NCBI GenBank assembly: GCA_934650975.1
Contig: CAKUFW010000002.1
Location: 1 to 64,000 of the forward strand
From: an uncultured Collinsella sp.
Lineage (GTDB): Bacteria; Actinomycetota; Coriobacteriia; Coriobacteriales; Coriobacteriaceae
Length of the DNA stretch: 64,000 nucleotides
Reading direction: 5' to 3'
The notes under the pieces were generated by a model. It did no database searches, was not told the DNA's origin, and saw only the letters and a program-made list of their open reading frames with translations. Of the stretch, positions 17,654 to 26,700 are shown one piece after another (positions within the stretch are counted from its first letter, which is position 1; each line of letters begins with the position of its first letter). The translations under genes and the position numbers were made by a program.

Positions 17654-19357
17654 ATGAGCAATCCCTCGAACCGCGCCTCGATGCGCGGACAACTCACGCT
17701 GCGCGGCGTCGTCATCGGCGTCCTTGGCTGCGTGATTATCACGGCAAGCTCGGCCTACACGGCGCTCAAGATGGGCGCACTCCCCTGGCCGATCGTCTTC
17801 GCTGCCGTCATCTCGCTGTTCTTCCTTAAGCTCATGGGCAACGCCAGCCTCAACGAGGCAAACGTCACCCACACCATCATGTCCGCAGGCGCCATGGTCG
17901 CCGGCGGTCTGGCGTTTACCATCCCGGGCGCCTGGATGCTGGGCTATGCCGATCAGATCAGCTGGCTCGACATGTTTATCGTGGCACTCGCCGGCACTAT
18001 CCTGGGTCTGCTGGCCACGGCACTCATCCACCGTCACTTTATCGTGGACGCCGCGCTGGAGTTCCCCACCGGCAACGCCGCAGCTCAGACTCTGCGCGCC
18101 ACCGAGGCAGGCGGCAAGACCGGCAAGCAGCTCTTTGGCTCCATGGCCATCGCCGGCATCTACAGCGTGCTTCGCGACGCCCTGGGCGTGGTGCCCAGCA
18201 TGCTGTGCGCGCTCAATATCCCCGGCGTGACCTTTGCCATCTACAACTCGCCCATGCTGCTCTCCGTCGGCTTCCTCGTGGGCTTCGCCCCGGTCGCTTT
18301 CTGGTTTGCCGGCGCGCTGCTGGGCAACTTTGGCATCATCGTCGGCGGCACCGCTGCCGGCGTGTTCGACGTCGTGACCGCACAGGGCATCGTCAAGTCC
18401 CTGGGCATGGGCCTCATGATGGGCTTTGGCGTCGCCGTCGTCCTTAAGGACATCCTGCCGCAGGTCGCCGGCATCGTCCGCGGTCTTGCCGCCGACAGCT
18501 CCACCGACACCGACGAGCAGTCGCTCATCTCGGGCTCCCTTAAGCTCGACGCCGGCATCATCGGCCTGGGCGCTGCCGCCATCGCCGTGATCATCGCCAT
18601 CGTGCTCGACCTTGGCCCCGTTCCGGCTATCATCGTCACGCTGTTCACCTTTGTCACCACCATCATGAGCGCGCAGAGCTGCGGCCAGACGGGCATCGAC
18701 CCCATGGAGATCTTCGGCCTCATCGTCATGCTCATCGTTGCCGCTTTCGCGCAGCTCGCTCAGGTCAAGCTGTTCTTTATCGCCGGCATCGTTGCCGTTG
18801 CGTGCGGCCTTGCGGGCGACGTCATGAACGACTTTAAGGCCGGCGCCGTGCTGGGCACCAACCCGCGCGCACAGTGGATCGGCCAGGCCATCGGCGGCAT
18901 CGTAGGCGCCCTGGTCGCCGCCGCCGTCATGGTCGCGCTCGTCACCGCCTATGGCCCGGACGCCTTTGGCCCCGACAAGAGCTTTGTTGCCGCGCAGGCC
19001 AGCGTCGTCGCCACCATGGTCTCGGGCATCCCGAGCGTGCCGTGGTTCGCGGGCGGCTTTATCGCAGGCATCGTCATGTACTGGCTCGGTATTCCGGCCA
19101 TGATGATCGGCCTGGGCGTGTACCTGCCGTTCTACATGTCGTTCACGGCCTTCTTGGGCTCCTGCGTCAAGCTCGCCTACGACAAGTGGGCCGCCCACCG
19201 CGATGCCGAGGCTGGTCTTTCGGACGAGGAGAAGGCTGCCAAGGACGCCGCCTTCCAGGAGCAGGGCCTGGTCGTCGCCAGCGGCCTGCTCGGCGGCGAG
19301 TCCATCGTCGGCGTTATTCTGGCGTTTATTTCGGTGGGCCTGAGCCTGCTGGGCTAG
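17654..19357 (+). CDS. OPT family oligopeptide transporter
   Basis: Polytopic membrane transporter of the OPT superfamily, importing oligopeptides or metal chelates. The 567 residues form about fourteen membrane segments. The N-terminal half holds QLTLRGVVIGVLGCVIITASSAYTALKMG and FPTGNAAAQTLRATE, both typical of bacterial OPT proteins (~600 residues). A hydrophilic loop with TDEQS lies near residue 290. The ATG at 17654 has AAGGAG 7 bases upstream. It is monocistronic, with a strong terminator downstream. Substrate cannot be told from sequence. Confidence 0.92.
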   Translation: MSNPSNRASMRGQLTLRGVVIGVLGCVIITASSAYTALKMGALPWPIVFAAVISLFFLKLMGNASLNEANVTHTIMSAGAMVAGGLAFTIPGAWMLGYADQISWLDMFIVALAGTILGLLATALIHRHFIVDAALEFPTGNAAAQTLRATEAGGKTGKQLFGSMAIAGIYSVLRDALGVVPSMLCALNIPGVTFAIYNSPMLLSVGFLVGFAPVAFWFAGALLGNFGIIVGGTAAGVFDVVTAQGIVKSLGMGLMMGFGVAVVLKDILPQVAGIVRGLAADSSTDTDEQSLISGSLKLDAGIIGLGAAAIAVIIAIVLDLGPVPAIIVTLFTFVTTIMSAQSCGQTGIDPMEIFGLIVMLIVAAFAQLAQVKLFFIAGIVAVACGLAGDVMNDFKAGAVLGTNPRAQWIGQAIGGIVGALVAAAVMVALVTAYGPDAFGPDKSFVAAQASVVATMVSGIPSVPWFAGGFIAGIVMYWLGIPAMMIGLGVYLPFYMSFTAFLGSCVKLAYDKWAAHRDAEAGLSDEEKAAKDAAFQEQGLVVASGLLGGESIVGVILAFISVGLSLLG

Positions 19358-19382
19358 GCTGAATAACAACGCACCAACGCAG

Positions 19383-19421
19383 AGCGCGAGGTCGGAAAGC
19401 ATTCCGGCCTCGCGCTTTTTA
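19383..19421 (+). terminator. Rho-independent terminator of the OPT gene
   Basis: Stem AGCGCGAGGTCGGAA / TTCCGGCCTCGCGCT followed by TTTT, 26 bp after the stop codon. Confidence 0.9.
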
Positions 19422-19569
19422 TCTACCGGGCTTTTTAAAAGTCCACAGAGATATCTGCACGCCTTGTTGAATACCATTCCTGTCATGGTCCTGGTTACCA
19501 TTCAACCATCAGGGTATAGAGTTGAAGCGGCGGGCGAGGCCCGTAGCCGCACGGCGAGATAAGGTAGAC

Positions 19570-20709
19570 ATGGAACTCGACAAACAACAGATCAAGCGAC
19601 TGCGTGAGCGCCATCATCGGCGCCACGGCATCCGTCCCGCCCACAGCGAGGCGGCTGAGAATGCCGGCCGCTTCCTTAAACAGGCGTTCAATATCCGCGA
19701 GGGTCGCGCGCCCTATCACGTGATCCGCAAGCGCTTTGTAAACGGGGCGCGCCTGACCGGCTCGCATCTGTGCATCCTCATCATCGCCATGCTCATCGCG
19801 AGCATCGGCCTCGATATCGACTCGGACATCGCCATCGTGGGCGCCATGCTCATCTGCCCGCTCATGGGTTCGGTCCTTGCCATGGCATACGGCATCGCCA
19901 CGCTTGACCGCGAGATCACCGTCGAGGCCGTCGCCGGCCTAGCGTTGCAAATGGCCTTTTGCCTGGTCACGTCCACGTTGTACTTTAAGCTCTCGCCCCT
20001 TGGCACCACCACGGCCGCCATCATCGACAACTCGACGCCCACCGTCTGGGACCTCGCCGTCGCGCTCGCCGGCGGCTTTGCGGGCGGACTGGGTAACTCA
20101 CGCGACCAGGAACCCGCCACGCTCATCGCCGGTGTGGCCGTGGCGACCGCGCTCATGCCGCCCCTGTGCGCAGCGGGCTACGGCATCGCCATCGCAAGCG
20201 GGTCGCTGTTCCTCTCGGCACTCTACGAGTTTGGCATCAACGTGGTCTTTATCGCGCTCGCGGCCGAAGCCGTGCTGCTGCTTTTGCGCGTGCCGCTCAA
20301 GCGCGACCTCAACGGCGACGGCATCGTAACCGCCGAGGAAGACGCCGAGGTCGACGAGCTGTCACGCAAGGTGCGCCGCCACATCATTGTGGGTACGGTG
20401 ATCTTTGCCATCCCCTGCATCGCCATGACGGCGGGTTCCATCGGCTCGGCGCAGGCCGGCGTGCAGGACGGTTACGGCGTCACCGAGACCACGCGCGAGC
20501 TCGCCGCGGTACTGCCGGGCTTTAAGGATTACACCGTCGCCGTCGAGACCTCGGCTACCGAAGGCGATGAAGAAGGTATCGTCGAGCGCGAGATTGTCGC
20601 CCATGTGACGACGAGCGAGGCGCTCGGAGCACACGATCGCCGCGTCGCCCGTAAACTCATCAACCTCAACGTACCCGAACTCGATCGCGTGGAGTTCGAT
20701 GTGAAGTAA
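19570..20709 (+). CDS. DUF389 (TIGR00341-type) membrane protein with EF-hand-like loop
   Basis: About six membrane segments between residues 65 and 240 carry DUF389 signatures: VGAMLICPLMGSVLAMAYGIA, PTVWDLAVALAGGFAGGLGN and ATALMPPLCAAGYG. Residues 246-257 read DLNGDGIVTAEE, a textbook EF-hand calcium loop, placed in the soluble segment before the last membrane span. The family's function is unknown. The ATG at 19570 has AAGG upstream; a TTG at 19522 would add 16 basic residues and cannot be excluded. Length 379 residues with this start. Confidence 0.85.
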   Translation: MELDKQQIKRLRERHHRRHGIRPAHSEAAENAGRFLKQAFNIREGRAPYHVIRKRFVNGARLTGSHLCILIIAMLIASIGLDIDSDIAIVGAMLICPLMGSVLAMAYGIATLDREITVEAVAGLALQMAFCLVTSTLYFKLSPLGTTTAAIIDNSTPTVWDLAVALAGGFAGGLGNSRDQEPATLIAGVAVATALMPPLCAAGYGIAIASGSLFLSALYEFGINVVFIALAAEAVLLLLRVPLKRDLNGDGIVTAEEDAEVDELSRKVRRHIIVGTVIFAIPCIAMTAGSIGSAQAGVQDGYGVTETTRELAAVLPGFKDYTVAVETSATEGDEEGIVEREIVAHVTTSEALGAHDRRVARKLINLNVPELDRVEFDVK

Positions 20710-20765
20710 CGTGATGTAGGGCGCAGTTCACGACTGCGCCCCGCTCGCTGTTTTATTGCCGTGAA

Positions 20766-21215
20766 TCAACTGTCCACATCGACATCGCCAGACTCCACCA
20801 TAAACGCCGGATCGGTGCTCACCAGATAAAAACGGGTCACCTTGGTATCTCTAAATAGGTAGAGCAAGCCCTGATCGCGTCGGCGTGACATATACGCCAC
20901 GTGGACCGTACCGAATTCTTCGCCGTTTTCATTCTTTAATACCAGAATGTTGGGGTCGTCCATACGCTCGAACTGTCCATCAACGCAGCTGCCGCCCTTG
21001 TCGACCAGCTGCCATCGACAGTTGTCCTCCTCAAGAAAAGCCAGGGTTTCCCGACTCGTTTTGTCATCCCGATAGTAACCATCAATGGCGAAGCCTTCGG
21101 AAGCACATTCCTGCATATAGGATGTTTCTCGACTTATAGCGAACTGCCCCATAGCGCCCAGGAGCACAGCTAGGCAAACCACTGCAAGGGTTATCGAGAT
21201 AGTACGGCGGCCCAT
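20766..21215 (-). CDS. Membrane-anchored hypothetical protein
   Basis: A 149-residue protein with one hydrophobic segment at residues 7-27 (ISITLAVVCLAVLLGAMGQFA). The rest is a soluble domain outside the membrane, rich in charged and aromatic residues. Two cysteines in the soluble part (near residues 37 and 66) could form a disulfide. There is no lipobox. I recognise no family. The start ATG lacks a good binding site. The 264 bp upstream to 21479 hold no convincing gene. Confidence 0.6.
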   Translation of the reverse strand: MGRRTISITLAVVCLAVLLGAMGQFAISRETSYMQECASEGFAIDGYYRDDKTSRETLAFLEEDNCRWQLVDKGGSCVDGQFERMDDPNILVLKNENGEEFGTVHVAYMSRRRDQGLLYLFRDTKVTRFYLVSTDPAFMVESGDVDVDS

Positions 21216-21479
21216 ATTAACCAGCCCGATACTTGTTTAACGGAGCGCGAAACATACTTGGCACCTCCGATATCAGAGCAAACGTCACCCGCAGCCCGGC
21301 GGCAGTCATATGTTTCCAACATCAAACCATATGGCAACCACTCGCGAGAGGAGTATCGGCGAACGGTGCATTTTTGCGCTCCATTGGTCAAACGTCAACG
21401 CGCGCTACAGCTCTTGCCCAATCAATTCAGATTTTGTCGCATACTACCGTAGATCCCCAACGCTTCCACCCCCCCCGAA

Positions 21480-22277
21480 TTACTCAGGACGGGCGCGATG
21501 GCGTTCGATCCAGCTCACGGCAAAGTCGACAAGCTCGCGCTGGCGCATAAAGCGGATCGTCCCGTTGCCGAGAGGCGCCGTGTGAACCGTGCATTCACGC
21601 TCAAAAGCAGCGCCGATCTCGTCGAAATCCTCGCCGTCGACAAAGAGTGTTCGGTATTCCTTCCACACGCGCTGGCCGTTTTCCATGATCGCGCTGTGCT
21701 CCACGCAGTCGCGCTTTCCCGGGTATTGTGCACGGGCATCGGCTAAATGAAGAGATGTGTTCTTGTCGTAGCCCACGCCCACGAGCAGCACATAGCCGTC
21801 CAAATCGTACAGGCGCGCGATGGGCGACCCGTCGCCAAAGATATTGCTTAGATCATGGTTTTCCGTCAGGAATTGCGCGTGCGGGCCGTTTGCCGCCACC
21901 GAACGCGCCGGGTGGTCGCTGCGGAGCGTGCCCGGCCACGTGCGGAACATCTCGGCAACGGCCCCCATCGTATTGGTGGGCGTGATGCGCTTGTCATAGG
22001 CCGGCCAGTTATCGCGGATCAGCTGCCACCATTCTTGAGGCTCCTGCCAATGGACGCCGCTCGCCGGGTCCAGGTTTTTCCACGACTGCGTTGGCATCAT
22101 GATGGTGCCGGTCTCGCCCACCGTCTGGAGCAGCGCCTCGATCACCGGTTGCGCGCCGCCGCACACATATCCAAGCGAGCTGAGCGAGCAATGGACCATA
22201 ACCGTCTGCCCCGGGCGCATGCCAACGGCAGAAAGCGCATCGAGGATATCCTGCTTAAGTACGATTTGTCGGCCCAT
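21480..22277 (-). CDS. AAC(3)-family N-acetyltransferase
   Basis: Member of the antibiotic N-acetyltransferase (AAC(3)/YokD) family, which uses acetyl-CoA; classical members acetylate aminoglycosides at N3. Family landmarks are present: VMVHCSLSSLGYVCGGAQPVIEALL, GTIMMPTQSW, DHPARSVAANGPHA and LLVGVGYDKNTSLHLAD with its histidine. Length is 265 residues, normal. The ATG at 22277 has AGGAG 6 bases upstream; the GTG two codons earlier overlaps that site. It is alone on its strand and base composition is like the neighbours, so it looks resident. Real aminoglycoside activity is not implied. Confidence 0.88.
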   Translation of the reverse strand: MGRQIVLKQDILDALSAVGMRPGQTVMVHCSLSSLGYVCGGAQPVIEALLQTVGETGTIMMPTQSWKNLDPASGVHWQEPQEWWQLIRDNWPAYDKRITPTNTMGAVAEMFRTWPGTLRSDHPARSVAANGPHAQFLTENHDLSNIFGDGSPIARLYDLDGYVLLVGVGYDKNTSLHLADARAQYPGKRDCVEHSAIMENGQRVWKEYRTLFVDGEDFDEIGAAFERECTVHTAPLGNGTIRFMRQRELVDFAVSWIERHRARPE

Positions 22278-22325
22278 TGCCACTCCTTTCTATTTCTGGG
22301 TCCATCTTCCCACTGTTGGCGGCCG

Positions 22326-22364
22326 AAAATGATTCGTTTTCCTCCGTCCCCCGGGGATCATTTT
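22326..22364 (+). repeat. Short hairpin repeat with CGTCCCC core, copy c
   Basis: Arms AAAATGAT (22326-22333) and ATCATTTT (22357-22364), with CCTCCGTCCCCCGGGG between. It ends exactly where the stop codon of the dehydrogenase gene begins (22365). Its layout matches the CTGTCCC hairpins, with a different stem. Confidence 0.65.
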
Positions 22365-23324
22365 TTAGTACTTGAAGAAGCCCTCGCCCGAACTTTCGCC
22401 CAGCTTGCCTTCGTCGAGCATTTTCTTGAGGACGGAGGCCATGGCCTTAAAGTTGTAGGGCATCATCATCTTTTTGAGCAGCGGGCTCACCAGGCCCGGG
22501 ACCTTCTGATACTGCATAACGATGTTGTAGGCCGTCTGGATGCCCACCGTGTCGAATACGCGGAACGGGCCCTTGGGGGCACCGGTGCCACGCGTCCATG
22601 CGAGGTCGATGCTCTTGGGGTCGCTGACGCCCGAGACATACAGGTCCAGGCCCGAGAGCAGCCACGGCACCAGCATGGAATTGAGCAGGTAGCCGTTCTT
22701 TTCCTTGTTGACGGGCAGTGCCAGCATGCGGATGTCGTTGGCAAAGTCGACCAGCTCATCAAAGTAGCGCTTGTCCGTCTGGTCCTGGGCCATGACCTCG
22801 GTCATGTTGTTCTTCCAGATGGAGTTGGCAAAGTGCAACGACAGATACTTCTCGGGACGGCCGGTGTATTTGGCAAAGATGCTCGGCAGCAGCGTGGAGG
22901 AGTTGGTCACGATGACGGTCTTTTGCGGCAGGACCGGGGCGAGTTTCTTGTAGAAGTCGATCTTTGCCTGGGTGTCCTCGGCCATGGACTCGATGACCAG
23001 ATCGGCGTCGGCCACGGCCTTGGCGAGGTCGAGCTCCAGCTTAAGCGTGGAGTAAGCGCGCTCGACGGCGGCAAGCGCTGCGTCCTTATCGAAGGGCTGG
23101 TCACTATCGGCGATACCGGCGCACCACTCGCCCGTACCGTCCGCCATGCCCTCGATAGCAGCGATGTACTCCTCGCGGACGTGATCGATCTTAGGCTGGG
23201 TGCGGCCAATGCTGCCCTCGCTGCGCAGCCAAATCGTTACGTCAAAGCCGCAGTAGGCAGCCTGGAAGGCAATCTGGCTTCCCAATACGCCGCCACCGGC
23301 GACACAAACGCTCTTGTAGCTCAT
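22365..23324 (-). CDS. 3-hydroxyacyl-CoA dehydrogenase
   Basis: NAD-dependent cytosolic oxidoreductase of the 3-hydroxyacyl/3-hydroxybutyryl-CoA dehydrogenase family. The Rossmann motif is at the N-terminus (VCVAGGGVLGSQIAFQAAYCGFDV). Further landmarks are LVIESMAEDTQAKIDFYKKL, VTNSSTLLPS and the catalytic-histidine segment LSLHFANSIWKN, then the C-terminal helical domain. Length is 319 residues against ~285 for short butyrate-pathway enzymes. No thiolase or crotonase genes are adjacent, so the pathway is open. AGAGGA lies upstream of the ATG. Confidence 0.9.
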   Translation of the reverse strand: MSYKSVCVAGGGVLGSQIAFQAAYCGFDVTIWLRSEGSIGRTQPKIDHVREEYIAAIEGMADGTGEWCAGIADSDQPFDKDAALAAVERAYSTLKLELDLAKAVADADLVIESMAEDTQAKIDFYKKLAPVLPQKTVIVTNSSTLLPSIFAKYTGRPEKYLSLHFANSIWKNNMTEVMAQDQTDKRYFDELVDFANDIRMLALPVNKEKNGYLLNSMLVPWLLSGLDLYVSGVSDPKSIDLAWTRGTGAPKGPFRVFDTVGIQTAYNIVMQYQKVPGLVSPLLKKMMMPYNFKAMASVLKKMLDEGKLGESSGEGFFKY

Positions 23325-23493
23325 AGGAACAGTCCTCTCTTACGTAATTCCATAGATGTGTATTTATTCAACCGTAAGGAGCCTACACCCCGGGCGTTCG
23401 TTCTTTAAACGGACGATTTTTAACGGCGAACGGCTACACCTGTTCATTATCTCAGAGTTCTGAAGGGTATTCTGTGTGTCGTTGGACCGCCGT

Positions 23494-23622
23494 TTTCGGA
23501 AGTGCGGGGAAAAATCGAGTTTCGCCAACCAGACCGGCTTTTTTACAACAAAACCGCAGGTCACAAGAGTCGGAAAAGGCGGTGTGCTCGGAGGTTCCGA
23601 GTTTTTCCCCGCACTTCCGAAA
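23494..23622. repeat. 129-bp foldback repeat
   Basis: TTTCGGAAGTGCGGGGAAAAA (23494-23514) is exactly repeated in inverse at 23602-23622. The 87-bp middle includes a second, imperfect pairing (GGAAAAGGCGG with CCGCCGTTTTCGG just outside the left arm). It fills part of the 415-bp gap between the dehydrogenase and the activase gene; the rest of that gap holds no gene. Confidence 0.75.
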
Positions 23623-23674
23623 TCTGGGCTCGCAGGAGGCAGTAGTAAGGCGATTTACGCAACATATGTTCAAC

Positions 23675-23712
23675 AAAAACGGGTGGCAGCCACCACGGCT
23701 ACCACCCGTTTG
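23675..23712 (-). terminator. Terminator of the activase gene
   Basis: On the minus strand AAACGGGTGGTAGCC / GGCTGCCACCCGTTTTTG forms a strong stem followed by T residues, 28 bp after the stop at 23740. Confidence 0.88.
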
Positions 23713-23739
23713 TCTCATATCCGGCTCGAAGCAGACCGA

Positions 23740-26700
23740 CTACTTCTTAATGCCGTGTCCCAGGCGCTTGGCGACCGATGCCACGGCCTCCTCGCTCACC
23801 GAGCCACAGCTCACGCAGCCGTCATGGGCGCGCATCTGTCCGGTGACCTCGTCCATCGCGAGCGGCGCCACCTTCTCGAGCTTAAAGCCCTTGCCGGCGC
23901 GCATGTTCTCCTTGGCCACGCTGATCATGAGCTTAATGCGGTTGAGCTGGTTGACCTCGGACGCACCGGGATCGTAGTCAACCGCGACGATGTTGCTCTC
24001 GGGGTGCTGACGGCGCAGCTCCTTGATCACGGCCTTGCCTACCACGTGGTTGGGCAGACACGCAAAAGGCTGCGTGCAGATGATATTGGGCGCACCGTGG
24101 TCGATCAGATCGAGCATCTCGGCCGTGAGCAGCCAGCCCTCTCCCATGTTGTTGCACATCGAAAGCACCGTACGGGCCTTGTCGGCCATAGTGCCGATGC
24201 GCTCGGGCGCCTCAAAGCGCTCGGACTTCTCGAGCAGCTCCTCCACCGGTGTGCGCATCCAGTCCACCAGCTTGATGAGCGCCTGCATGCTAGCGCGCGT
24301 GGTGGCAGAGCTTCCCAGCTCGTCCTTCTGCAGCTCGGCGTTGCTCATGGAGTACAGGAAGAAGTCGAGCAGGCCCGGCACCACGGCCTCGCAGCCCTCG
24401 CGCTCGATGACATCGACCACGTGGTTGTTGGCCGTGGGGTGGAACTTGACCAGGATCTCGCCGACCACGCCCACGCGCGGCTTGGTGCCCTCGCCCACAA
24501 GCGGCATGGTGTCGAACGCGCGGATGGCCTCGCGAGCGAGCTTGGTGTAGTTATGCCTGTTGAACTTAGGCGCCAGCTTGCGGGCGCGCGCCATGTACTC
24601 CTCGTAGAGCGCGTTGGCGGCACCGGGCGTGGCCTCGTACGGGCGGCAACGGTAGAGCATCTGCATCATCACGTCACCAAAGAGCACCGCGTACACGGCC
24701 TGCTTAAGCAGCGCCGGCGTAATCTTAAAGCCGGGGTTGTCCTCGCCGAGCGCCACAGCCGAAAGCGAGATCACCGGAATCTCGGGGTGGCCGCTCTCGC
24801 GCAGGGCCTTGCGGATGAGTGCGATGTAGTTGGTGGCACGGCAGCCGCCGCCGGTCTGGCTGATGACCACGGCCGTCTTGGACAGGTCGTACCGACCGCT
24901 CTCAATGGCCTCCATGATCTGGCCGGTCACCAGGATCGACGGATAGCAGATGTCATTGTTCACATAGCGCAGACCGGCCTCGACGGCATCGTGATCGGTC
25001 GAGGGCAGCAGCTCCAAGTTGTAGCCGGCACCGCGGAACACCTCTTTAACCAGGTCAAAGTGGATCGGCGCCATCTGCGGGCACAGGATGGTGTAGCCCT
25101 CCTCGCGCATCTGCTCGGTAAAGGGCACCTTGGGCCACGCGGTCGAAGCACTCTCGCGCTGAGCCTCAAACGTGTACTTGCGGCTCGCGAACGCGGGGGC
25201 ATCCGCGGAGGGCGCCACCGGCGCGGCATCGCCCTGCTCGTAGGCCTCGCCCGCGGCCGTGGCCTCGGCCAAGCGCTCGGCCTCCTGGTCCTTGAGCGCC
25301 GCCATGAGCGAGCGGATGCGGATGCGCGCGGCACCCAGGTTGGATACCTCGTCGATCTTGAGTACGGTGTAGATCTTGCCGCTGGCCTCCAGGATTTCCT
25401 GTACCTGATCGGTGGTCAGGGCGTCCAGGCCGCAGCCGAAGGAGTTGAGCTGGATCAGGTCCAGGTCGTTGCGCATCGTCACAAAACGGGCGACGGCGTA
25501 CAGGCGGCTGTGGTACATCCACTGGTCGACGACGCGGATGGGGCGCTCGGGCTTCACGAGATGCGCGAGCGAATCCTCGGTAAAGACCGCAAAGCCAAAG
25601 CTCGAGATAAGCTCGGGCAGGGCATGGTTGATCTCGGGGTCGTTATGGTAGGGACGGCCGGCGAGCACGATGCCGTGACCGCCGTGGTCCTCGACCCACT
25701 TAAGAGCCTCCTCGCCCATGGTCTGGATGTCCTCGTGGAAACGCGCATCGGCCTCAAATGCAGCGTTGACGGCGGCGTCGACCTCGGAGCGCGTGATCTT
25801 GGGTCCACGCACGCGACCGCGACCAGCCTCTGCATCGGCCACGCGATCGACGGCGAGCACCTGGTACAGGCGGCGCTTGAGCTCGGTCTTGTCGTGATAG
25901 GGCACAAACGGGTACAGGAACTCGATGTTCTGCTCGCGAATCTCATCGATGTTGAGCGCCAGCGCCGTGGGGTAGCTCATGACGATGGGGCAGTTGTAAC
26001 AATTTCCGGCGGTCGGATCCTCCTTGCGCTCCCAGCGCACGCACGGCATCCAGATAAAGTCGACGTCGCGGTCGATGAGGTTCATCACGTGGCCGTGGCT
26101 CATCTTGGCCGGGTAGCACACGCTCTCGGACGGCATGGACTCGATGCCCGCCTGATAGGTCTTTTTGCTCGACTGATCGGACAGCTGCACGCTAAAGCCC
26201 AGGCGCGTAAAGAACGCGTGCCAGAAGGGGTAGTTCTCGTACATGTTGAGCGCACGGGGAATGCCGACGGTGCCGCGCGGGGCCTCGTCGGGGCTCAGGA
26301 CCTCGCGGTTAAAGAGCAGCTCGTTTTTCTTTTTGAAGAGGTTGGGGGCCTCGGTCTTTTGCTTTTTGTGACCGGCGCCCTTCTCGCAGCGGTTGCCGGT
26401 GATGAAGCGCCTGCCGCCGCCAAAGTCGTTGACGGTGAGCTGGCAGTTGTTGGAGCAACGGCCGCAGCGGATGTGCTTTTGCGTCACGGTGAGGTGCGCG
26501 ATATCCTCAGCCGAAAGGATGGTCGAGACACCGTCGGCGCCGGCGCGATCGCGGGCGAGCAGGGCCGCACCGTAGGCACCCATGCAGCCGGCGATGTCGG
26601 GGCGCACGGCATGAACGCCGGTGAGCTGCTCAAACGCGCGCAGCGTGGCATCGGACATAAAGGTGCCACCCTGGACGATCACCTGGCTGCCGATCTCCTT

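Noticed and set aside
17648-19501. A 617-codon minus-strand frame over the OPT gene
   Set aside because: Antisense shadow; rich in Asp, His, Gly, Ala repeats without domain character.
21216-21479. Small ORFs on both strands (about 64-66 codons)
   Set aside because: No binding sites, no recognisable sequence, overlapping frames on both strands; treated as non-coding.
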